Origin: Clostridiales bacterium
GTDB lineage: Bacteria; Bacillota; Clostridia; Oscillospirales; Butyricicoccaceae
Direction: 5' to 3'
NCBI GenBank assembly: GCA_019420045.1
Contig: JAHZHY010000168.1
Location: 12,315-36,528, forward strand
Length of the DNA: 24,214 nucleotides
A model generated the notes under the pieces. The model had not been told where the DNA came from and searched no databases. It was given only the letters and a program-made list of their open reading frames with translations. Of this stretch, positions 15,710 to 21,292 are shown one piece after another. Positions within the stretch are counted from its first letter, which is position 1, and each line of letters begins with the position of its first letter. Position numbers and translations under genes: made by a program.

Positions 15710-15742
15710 TTTCATGTACATTTCATGTTCTGGGGTTATAGT
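15710..15742 (+). promoter_or_regulatory. Promoter of the PepSY gene with an 11-bp-spaced direct repeat
   Basis: TTTCATGT occurs at 15710-15717 and again at 15721-15728, an 11-bp step that places both copies on one face of the helix. The -10 TATAGT (15737-15742) follows eight bases later. Only a weak -35 (TGTACA at 15715-15720, 16-bp spacer) overlaps the repeat. This is the layout of an OmpR-family-activated promoter. Confidence 0.6.
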
Positions 15743-15773
15743 AACATCAGAAACAAGAAAGGAGCCCACTACT

Positions 15774-16622
15774 ATGACAAGAAAAAATATAATGATAAGC
15801 GCCGCAGCGCTCAGTCTTTTGGTTTTGGCCGGATGCAGCAAGGACGGAATGGCCGATTATATCGGCAGAGATGAAGCCAAGAATGTAGCTTTGGAAAATG
15901 CCGGTCTCACAGCCAGCCAGGTGAAATTCACCGATGTGGAGCTGGATGACAAAAACGGAACTCATTATTATCAGGTGGAGTTCACCGCCGACGGGCAGAA
16001 ATATGAATACGATATCGACGCTCTCACCGGCGCCATCATCGAAAGTAAGCTGCCCGCTGGCGCACAGGCTCAGCAGAACACGGCCTCCAATAACAATACA
16101 GCAGGCAATACAACACCCGACAACAAAAATAATAATACCAACAGCGGTGCAGGTACAGCATCTGCCGCCCTTACCGCCGATCAGGCCAAGGATAAGGCTC
16201 TGGCCCATGCGGGGCTCAAGGCCAATCAGGTGACTTTTGTCAAGAGCAAGCTGGATTGGGACGATGGCCGTCAGGTGTACGATGTGGAGTTCTACACCAG
16301 CGACAATAAAGAGTATGACTATGAAATCGACGCTTCCACCGGTGAAGTGATCAATTATGACTTTGACGCCGAAGGCTATGCGCCTCCTGCCACAGGCAAT
16401 GGCCAGAGCGGAACCATCACTGCCGATCAGGCCAAGGAGAAGGCTCTGTCCCAGGTCCCTGGCGCTACCGTTTCTGACATCCGTGAATTTGAGACCGATT
16501 ACGACGATGGCCGCCTCCAGTACGAAGGCAAGATCTGCTATGATGGAATGGAGTACGAGTTTGAAATCGATGGGTACAGCGGCGCTATCCGCAATTGGGA
16601 AGCCGAATCCATGTTTGATTAA
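15774..16622 (+). CDS. Lipoprotein with three PepSY-type repeats
   Basis: A 282-residue secreted lipoprotein: basic N-terminus, hydrophobic segment, and lipobox LAGC with Cys21 as lipidation site. Three related units follow at about residues 30-92, 133-195 and 215-276. Each has a D-x-A-K-x-x-A-L helix and a strand ending Y-D/E-Y/F-E/D-I-D-x-x-(S/T)-G, which is typical of PepSY domains. A low-complexity Asn/Thr/Gly linker (about 101-130) joins the first two. PepSY domains are often found with peptidases or sensor kinases and are thought to modulate or inhibit them. The upstream in-frame extension is rejected because it would run through the promoter; GAAAGGAG precedes the ATG at 15774. Confidence 0.88.
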   Translation: MTRKNIMISAAALSLLVLAGCSKDGMADYIGRDEAKNVALENAGLTASQVKFTDVELDDKNGTHYYQVEFTADGQKYEYDIDALTGAIIESKLPAGAQAQQNTASNNNTAGNTTPDNKNNNTNSGAGTASAALTADQAKDKALAHAGLKANQVTFVKSKLDWDDGRQVYDVEFYTSDNKEYDYEIDASTGEVINYDFDAEGYAPPATGNGQSGTITADQAKEKALSQVPGATVSDIREFETDYDDGRLQYEGKICYDGMEYEFEIDGYSGAIRNWEAESMFD

Positions 16623-16636
16623 GGGGAGGTAATAAG

Positions 16637-17017
16637 ATGAAACAAGAAGTGCGTATTTCGCTCAATCTGGTGGAGTTGGCTGCCGGTGTGCTGCGGATTC
16701 TATCCTTCCTGCTGCTGGCTGCTGCCGGCCTGACCACAGCGGCCCTGGTGATGATGACCCTGCGGATGCCTGCATCGGACAGCCTGTGGTATCTGATGCA
16801 CGAAATGGACGAAGCGCTGTTCGGAGCCTTCTTCTTCTGGGGCGGTTTTGCCGTGATCGGTTATCTGGCCCGGATGCTGCGCCGGGAAGTGACCAAGGCT
16901 CAGAAGGCTCAGCCCGTGCAAAGCATGGATATGGAGCAGACCCAACCTATTATGCCGGTGTATCAGTATCCCCAGCCTATTTGTTCTTCTGGGGAAGAAA
17001 CAACCGAGCAGCAGTAA
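16637..17017 (+). CDS. Small membrane protein of unknown function
   Basis: A 126-residue protein with two hydrophobic segments (about residues 15-37 and 55-76), a basic stretch after the second (MLRREVTKAQK), and a polar, Gln/Pro/Met-rich C-terminal tail. No family recognised. It follows the PepSY lipoprotein by 14 bases with GGGGAGGT at good spacing and ends at a terminator, so both are probably one transcript and may act with the adjacent sensor kinase. Confidence 0.75.
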   Translation: MKQEVRISLNLVELAAGVLRILSFLLLAAAGLTTAALVMMTLRMPASDSLWYLMHEMDEALFGAFFFWGGFAVIGYLARMLRREVTKAQKAQPVQSMDMEQTQPIMPVYQYPQPICSSGEETTEQQ

Positions 17018-17024
17018 TAAAACA

Positions 17025-17056
17025 AAAAACCGTGGAAGAAATTCCACGGTTTTTTT
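17025..17056 (+). terminator. Bidirectional terminator between convergent genes
   Basis: AAAAACCGTGGAA pairs with TTCCACGGTTTTT around a short loop. T tracts on both strands let it serve both the PepSY/membrane-protein transcript and the minus-strand lipoprotein ending at 17063. Confidence 0.9.
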
Positions 17057-17062
17057 GTGCAG

Positions 17063-18115
17063 TTATCGGGATAAAAGGGTGTAGGTGCCGGTCCTTTCCT
17101 GTTTATAGATGGCGCCGGTTTGCTGCCCCACGCCGTAGCGGCCTACTGTTTTTTCCGGGGGAAGATACAGGCGGATGATATAGATGGGTTCTCCGCTTGC
17201 TTCACCTTCTCCTTCGGAGACCATGCGGACGCCGGTGCGTTGATCCTGGGGAAGCTCTGGCACTACCTTTTCATAGAGAAGACGCATGGCGGCTTTTAAA
17301 TGTTGGGCATCCATATTCACAGTGGGAATGGGAGTGGCAAACAGATCCTGCTGGTCATAGGGGAGAGAGACCTCCGGGAAACCATAGGCCCGGGCGGCGA
17401 TGGTCTCCTGGGGCAGGTAAAGGCAGATCTGGTTCCCGGACAGGTAAAAGCCCACTTTGTTGATCAGATCGGGCAAAGTGTCCTGGGCGTTGGGATAAAA
17501 CTGCTGGGGATCGCTTTGGATCAACTGGGTAAAGCAGTTTATCACCTGTTGGGAGACCGTCTGCTGGTCTCCGGCCAGGATCTGCTCCAGGGAGAGGGAC
17601 TGGCCGGAAGAGGTAAGATAGGTACCGCTGAGACGGCGAAGAGTGGGATAAGGACCACCGGTATTTTGGTATTCGGTGCGCAGAACGCTCAAGAGACCGG
17701 CGTTGTTGTAGGTGATCTCATAGGAGCTTTCAATGGCATAGGGCTGAAAGTTTTTTCCCAGGAGCAACTTGTCCTCTTCGGCTTGCTGCTGCCAGTTCTG
17801 GGGGGCGCTGGATAAATACTCGTCTTCGTCTTTTTCAAAGAGCTGGTTGAGGGAGGCGATCCCTTTGGTACTGCCCAGAAGCACCGGACGGCTGTGAGAT
17901 ACGGTAGCCAGCAGGGTGCCTTCCGAATCCCGTACTTCTTGCTGCTGGCATTGGCTCTGGATGGTCACCGGGCCATCGGCGCTGAGAGACAGCTGCGAAG
18001 AAGGGGCGGCTGTTTCAGCAGAAAGTGGGGGTTTCCCATTGTTTTGCGGGGCAGTACAGCCCCAAAGGGGCAAAAAGAAAAGGGAACATAAACAGAGGGC
18101 AGCCATGGGTTTCAT
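17063..18115 (-). CDS. Lipoprotein with DUF4163/DUF3298 (RsiV-like) domains
   Basis: A 350-residue predicted lipoprotein. The start at 18115 has GGAAAGGAGG upstream and yields a signal sequence ending LPLWGC, with Cys20 as lipid site; tryptophan at -2 is unusual for a lipobox. The body resembles the DUF4163 plus DUF3298 pair: a region with YEITYNNAGLLSVLRTEYQNTGG followed by FYLSGNQICLYLPQETIAARAYGFPEVSLPY. This fold is found in RsiV, the lysozyme-binding anti-sigma factor, and in many envelope lipoproteins. There is no anti-sigma domain or sigma factor here, so an anti-sigma role is not supported. It is transcribed alone from the promoter at 18185-18212. Confidence 0.8.
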   Translation of the reverse strand: MKPMAALCLCSLFFLPLWGCTAPQNNGKPPLSAETAAPSSQLSLSADGPVTIQSQCQQQEVRDSEGTLLATVSHSRPVLLGSTKGIASLNQLFEKDEDEYLSSAPQNWQQQAEEDKLLLGKNFQPYAIESSYEITYNNAGLLSVLRTEYQNTGGPYPTLRRLSGTYLTSSGQSLSLEQILAGDQQTVSQQVINCFTQLIQSDPQQFYPNAQDTLPDLINKVGFYLSGNQICLYLPQETIAARAYGFPEVSLPYDQQDLFATPIPTVNMDAQHLKAAMRLLYEKVVPELPQDQRTGVRMVSEGEGEASGEPIYIIRLYLPPEKTVGRYGVGQQTGAIYKQERTGTYTLLSR

Positions 18116-18184
18116 AGCAGCCTCCTTTCCCGCCGGAGAAATGCCGGCGCGGTAAAAAGATTTCGCAATTTTTATCATTTGGCT

Positions 18185-18212
18185 ATTGTACCATTATTTT
18201 GAGAAAAATCAA
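18185..18212 (-). promoter_or_regulatory. Promoter of the DUF3298 lipoprotein
   Basis: On the minus strand TTGATT (18212-18207), a 16-bp spacer and TACAAT (18190-18185) lie 70 bases before the start codon, in an AT-rich stretch unlike the surrounding coding DNA. Confidence 0.6.
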
Positions 18213-18265
18213 ATATATTATTGCAAAATAACCAGCACCAGGAAAAAATGACGGCAAAAACAAAA

Positions 18266-18319
18266 CAAAAAAAGCGCGATCCTCTCCCAAAAAGAAAGGA
18301 GAAGGATCACGCTTTTTTG
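18266..18319 (-). terminator. Terminator of the zinc-ribbon gene
   Basis: A long imperfect stem, read on the minus strand as GCGTGATCCTTCTCC against GGAGAGGATCGCGC, with A and T tracts on both sides. It begins about 12 bases after the stop codon at 18331. Confidence 0.85.
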
Positions 18320-18330
18320 CGCAGCAAAGA

Positions 18331-18801
18331 CTAGGGCTCCACACGAGCGCCGCACTGGGAGCAATAAGGCCCTTGGGCCAGAGCACCGCAGTTGGGGCAG
18401 ATGCGTTCTTCCCGCTGGATGATCTCCGGGGTGGGCATCATGGCGCCGCAGGAGGGACAGAAACGAGTGCCCTCTTCCATCATGGTGCCGCAGGCTGGGC
18501 AGGCGATCATGGGCATAGGCTGGGAAGCGGCGGTTTTGGCAGCTTCGGCTTCCTGACGGATTTCCCGGATCTTCCGCAGGGAGGTGTCCACGGTTTCCAT
18601 GAATTCTGCGGCTTCTTCCGGGTTTTCCCCTTTGGTGGAATAATACCACTGACCCAGGGCACGGTAAGCCTTTTCGATCTCCCGCTCTTCGGCGGAGATG
18701 GCCAGAGTGGCTTTGGCGCTGCCGGCCAGCTCTTTGGAGACCTGCACGGTGGTCTGGGCTACTTCGGAGAGCTTTTTGCTCAGATCGTTCAATATGGGCA
18801 T
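18331..18801 (-). CDS. Zinc-ribbon protein with an N-terminal helical region
   Basis: A 156-residue protein. Residues 1-90 are a charged, probably coiled-coil helical region (LSKKLSEVAQTTVQVSKEL and following). Two zinc ribbons come next: Cys101, 104, 115 and 118, then Cys135, 138, 147 and 150. There is no signal peptide or membrane segment. The domain order resembles clostridial proteins annotated only as zinc-ribbon domain-containing; the function is unknown. The frame opens at 18969, but the ATG at 18801 has TAAGGAGGTT at ideal spacing, and the longer form would include the promoter. Confidence 0.82.
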   Translation of the reverse strand: MPILNDLSKKLSEVAQTTVQVSKELAGSAKATLAISAEEREIEKAYRALGQWYYSTKGENPEEAAEFMETVDTSLRKIREIRQEAEAAKTAASQPMPMIACPACGTMMEEGTRFCPSCGAMMPTPEIIQREERICPNCGALAQGPYCSQCGARVEP

Positions 18802-18853
18802 AGAAAGAACCTCCTTATTTGCAAAAAACATGAAGTTACAACTTGTTGCTTCT

Positions 18854-18882
18854 ATTATAATGCCTGGAAGGAAAAGCCGCAA
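18854..18882 (-). promoter_or_regulatory. Promoter of the zinc-ribbon gene, near-copy of the parA promoter
   Basis: On the minus strand TTGCGG (18882-18877), a 17-bp spacer and TATAAT (18859-18854). The bases CTTGCGGCTTTT and AGGCATTATAATAGAA are the same as at the parA promoter (57-90), with six intervening bases differing at five positions. Confidence 0.75.
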
Positions 18883-18926
18883 GGGTGGAAACTCATTACT
18901 TTTCTCCATTCTTTTCCTGGGTCTCC

Positions 18927-18955
18927 TTGCGATGGAGACCGAAATGTGGTAGTGT
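18927..18955 (+). promoter_or_regulatory. Weak candidate promoter of the VOC-nudC genes
   Basis: TTGCGA (18927-18932), a 17-bp spacer and TAGTGT (18950-18955) lie 45 bases before the VOC-protein start, diverging from the zinc-ribbon promoter. The -10 match is modest. Confidence 0.4.
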
Positions 18956-18999
18956 AACAATGAAAGCATTGATCAAAGGGGAGCGGAGGTTTTGTGAAG

Positions 19000-19395
19000 A
19001 TGAAGAGTCTCAAGGGAATCCATCATGTGTGCATCAAAGCGCCGTCGTTGGAGAGAATGGAGCAGGCTGTGGAGTTTTACACCCGGGTATTCGGTATGCC
19101 GGTCATTCGCCGGTGGGGCCAGGGGGAGAAGAGTGCCTGCATGATGGATACCGGCGCCGGTATTTTGGAGATCATGGCCGATGGAAGCGGCGGAGCTCCG
19201 GGGCCCATTCCTCATGTGGCGCTGGCGGTCACCGGTGTGGATGAATGGATAGAGCTGGTGCGGAAAGAGGGCCGTCCTATTACTATGGAGCCTCAGGATA
19301 AAACTCTGCCCTCCCAGCCGCCCTTTCCGGTGCGAATCGCCTTTTTCCAGGGTTACGCCGGGGAATTGGTGGAATTGATGGAAGAAAAGGAATAA
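19000..19395 (+). CDS. VOC-superfamily (glyoxalase/bleomycin-resistance-like) protein
   Basis: A 131-residue single-unit VOC protein. The fold positions for a metal site are filled: His9 (IHHVCI), Glu57 (ILEIM), His72 (PHVALAV) and Glu125 (GELVELME), as in glyoxalase I or methylmalonyl-CoA epimerase-type members. The substrate cannot be told from this. A GTG at 18994 is also in frame but only three bases after GGAGG; ATG at 19000 has nine bases of spacing and is preferred. nudC starts 15 bases after the stop. Confidence 0.85.
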   Translation: MKSLKGIHHVCIKAPSLERMEQAVEFYTRVFGMPVIRRWGQGEKSACMMDTGAGILEIMADGSGGAPGPIPHVALAVTGVDEWIELVRKEGRPITMEPQDKTLPSQPPFPVRIAFFQGYAGELVELMEEKE

Positions 19396-19410
19396 AAGGA
19401 GCTTTTTGCT

Positions 19411-20250
19411 ATGTTTCAGGATATCGCCCCGCATCGGTTCAGCAATGTGTTTTTCAAAGATGCCATTCATCCGGAGGATGTGCTGCTTTGTTACAATGGC
19501 AATCATGTGCTATTGCAGCCGGTGGGCGAGGGGGATTACGCTTTGCCCCGGGCCTGCCAGCTGCCCCAGCAGGCGGCCATGGAGGCTATTTATTTGTTTT
19601 CGGTGGATAAGACCCGGTATTTTGGTTTCTGGCATCCCCATACGGTGGGGGATGTGCCGGGCCTTTCCTGGCAGAGCACCCAGGTGCTGCGCGCGGTGAA
19701 AGATCCGGTGACCCTGTTTGCCGGCATGGAAGGGTGGCATCTGTATCGTTGGTTCCGGGTCAACCGTTTCTGCGGCCATTGTGGAAAGCCTATGGAGCTG
19801 AAAGGGGATGAACGGGCGGTGATCTGCCCTGAATGCGGCAATGTGGTTTATCCCCGGATCAATCCCGCCATTATCGTGGCAGTGGAGAACCAAGGGAAAC
19901 TGCTGCTAGCCCGCAATGCCAGCAGCCCTCCGGGCCGTTATGGCCTGATTGCCGGATTCGTGGAATTCGGCGAGTCGCTGGAGGACACTGTCCGCCGGGA
20001 AGTGCGGGAAGAAGTGGGACTCAAAGTCACCGATGTGCAGTATTATAACAGCCAGCCCTGGCCTTTTTCCGAGTCGCTGATGCTGGGGTTCTTCGCCCAG
20101 GTGGAGGGAGATGCCCAGCTGCATCCCGACAAAAAGGAAATTGCCGAGGCCAAATGGGTATCGCCGGAGGAGCTGCCTCCACCGGTATCCCGTATCAGCA
20201 TTGCACAGGAATTGATGCAGGAATTCAAACGCCGCAAAATGGAAGAATAA
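19411..20250 (+). CDS. nudC: NAD+ diphosphatase NudC (NADH pyrophosphatase)
   Basis: A 279-residue Nudix hydrolase that splits NAD(H) into NMN(H) and AMP; members also remove NAD caps from RNA. The zinc ribbon is Cys121, 124, 139 and 142. The Nudix box fits G-x5-E-x7-REUxEExGU exactly at residues 182-204 (GFVEFGESL through EEVGL). The NudC signature SQPWPFS is at 214-220. ATG at 19411 follows AAAGGAGC. It is probably co-transcribed with the VOC protein. Confidence 0.94.
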   Translation: MFQDIAPHRFSNVFFKDAIHPEDVLLCYNGNHVLLQPVGEGDYALPRACQLPQQAAMEAIYLFSVDKTRYFGFWHPHTVGDVPGLSWQSTQVLRAVKDPVTLFAGMEGWHLYRWFRVNRFCGHCGKPMELKGDERAVICPECGNVVYPRINPAIIVAVENQGKLLLARNASSPPGRYGLIAGFVEFGESLEDTVRREVREEVGLKVTDVQYYNSQPWPFSESLMLGFFAQVEGDAQLHPDKKEIAEAKWVSPEELPPPVSRISIAQELMQEFKRRKMEE

Positions 20251-20286
20251 AAAAATCCGGTCTGTCAAAACAGACCGGATTTTTTT
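20251..20286 (+). terminator. Bidirectional terminator between nudC and the convergent minus-strand gene
   Basis: A perfect inverted repeat: AAAAATCCGGTCTG (20251-20264) and CAGACCGGATTTTT (20271-20284) around TCAAAA, with T tracts on both strands. It overlaps the stop codon of the minus-strand gene. Confidence 0.93.
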
Positions 20287-21130
20287 AGCTTCGCCCGGCA
20301 GTGGGGAGATTTTCCAGAATCTCTTGTTGGGAAGGGGAAAGGGAAGAAAGATCCCGTTCCACCTGAATGTCGGGAAGGGTAGAAAAATAGATTTTGCTGC
20401 CATAGTCGTGATAGCACATCAGATATTGCTCCCCTTCCAGCTGGAGCCAGGCGTAACCTTCCTTGGATCGGGCATAGAGTACGCCGTCCAGGATGAGAAA
20501 GCTTTCCACATCCCGCAGCAGGCGGACGGTGTAGCCGATATTCAGCTCCCGGGCCTGAGCGTCCACCAGTTGCAGGCGGCGGAAGCCGTCGGCTCCGGTG
20601 ACTTCTTCGATGCGGAAACGGCCCGAACCGAAGGAGGCCACACAGGAGGTGGAGGGAAACGCCTGGTATTGAGGCGTGAGAGAGACCAGCTTGTTGTATT
20701 CGGCCAGGGGAAAGAGCCGCAGGTCACGGACCAGGGTGATGCCGCTCCAGGCCTTGGCATAGCGGGAATAATGTTTACCGGTATACAGCCGGCAGGTGCC
20801 CTCCTGCCAGTGGGCGGCGGCTGCACCGCTGACGCCTTTCACATAAAGGGTGTCCTTGTCCAGCCGGTAAGCATAGACCCGGTTGACCAAAACCCGTTGC
20901 CGCCCATCCTGGGTGAGGCAAAGATCCAGATACCGGTTGCCCTGCCGGTCGGTGTAGGCGACGATGGAGAAATCTCCGGCTGTGAGCCAGGATTTCCGGT
21001 TAACGCCCTGGGGCAGGCCAGGCCAGTTTTCCCTTGCAATCAGGGCGGTGAGAATCAGGATAGTGGGCAGAAAAAGCAGCACAAAAGGACGGCGGACACG
21101 GGAAAGTGCCTGCTTGATTTTTCCTTTCAT
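20285..21130 (-). CDS. Single-pass membrane protein of unknown function
   Basis: A 281-residue protein with a basic N-terminus, one hydrophobic helix (about residues 16-34) and a large, probably extracytoplasmic domain rich in short beta-strand patterns such as RYLDLCLTQDGRQRVLVNRVYAYRL and YLMCYHDYGSKIYFSTL. No catalytic motif or named family recognised. The open frame runs far upstream through the antisense of copA, but the start at 21130 is supported by GGGGAGGTG upstream and by a coherent membrane-anchor N-terminus. It diverges from copA and its promoter region overlaps the copA upstream region; a link with copper is not shown. Confidence 0.75.
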   Translation of the reverse strand: MKGKIKQALSRVRRPFVLLFLPTILILTALIARENWPGLPQGVNRKSWLTAGDFSIVAYTDRQGNRYLDLCLTQDGRQRVLVNRVYAYRLDKDTLYVKGVSGAAAAHWQEGTCRLYTGKHYSRYAKAWSGITLVRDLRLFPLAEYNKLVSLTPQYQAFPSTSCVASFGSGRFRIEEVTGADGFRRLQLVDAQARELNIGYTVRLLRDVESFLILDGVLYARSKEGYAWLQLEGEQYLMCYHDYGSKIYFSTLPDIQVERDLSSLSPSQQEILENLPTAGRS

Positions 21131-21154
21131 ATCCCCACCTCCCCATCTCCCTTT

Positions 21155-21183
21155 ATGATAAATCTTTTCCAGGGAAATGAAAA
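21155..21183 (-). promoter_or_regulatory. Weak candidate promoter of the divergent membrane-protein gene
   Basis: On the minus strand TTTTCA (21183-21178), a 17-bp spacer and TATCAT (21160-21155) lie 24 bases before the start codon. The spacer includes the inverted repeat TTTCC-CT-GGAAA (21177-21166). Confidence 0.35.
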
Positions 21184-21195
21184 GAAAAACTTCTC

Positions 21196-21225
21196 TTGAC
21201 AAAGAAGAGTGAATCTGTATACAAT
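21196..21225 (+). promoter_or_regulatory. Promoter of the copper operon
   Basis: A perfect -35 TTGACA (21196-21201) with either TACAAT at 21220-21225 (18-bp spacer) or TATACA at 21218-21223 (16-bp spacer). The GC-rich operator begins five bases downstream, over the expected transcription start. Confidence 0.75.
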
Positions 21226-21229
21226 ATAG

Positions 21230-21267
21230 ATACCCCCCGGGGGGTGGGGTATTATATGCCCCCCGGG
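21230..21267 (+). promoter_or_regulatory. CsoR-type copper operator
   Basis: ATACCCC (21230-21236) and GGGGTAT (21246-21252) form an inverted repeat around a perfect CCCCCCGGGGGG core (21233-21244). A second CCCCCCGGG occurs at 21259-21267, 26 bp after the first. This resembles known CsoR sites (TACCC...GGGGTA with a G/C core). Its place over the transcription start fits repression, and csoR is the last gene of the operon. Confidence 0.8.
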
Positions 21268-21292
21268 AATCCGTTGGGAGGGGAGCATCCAA

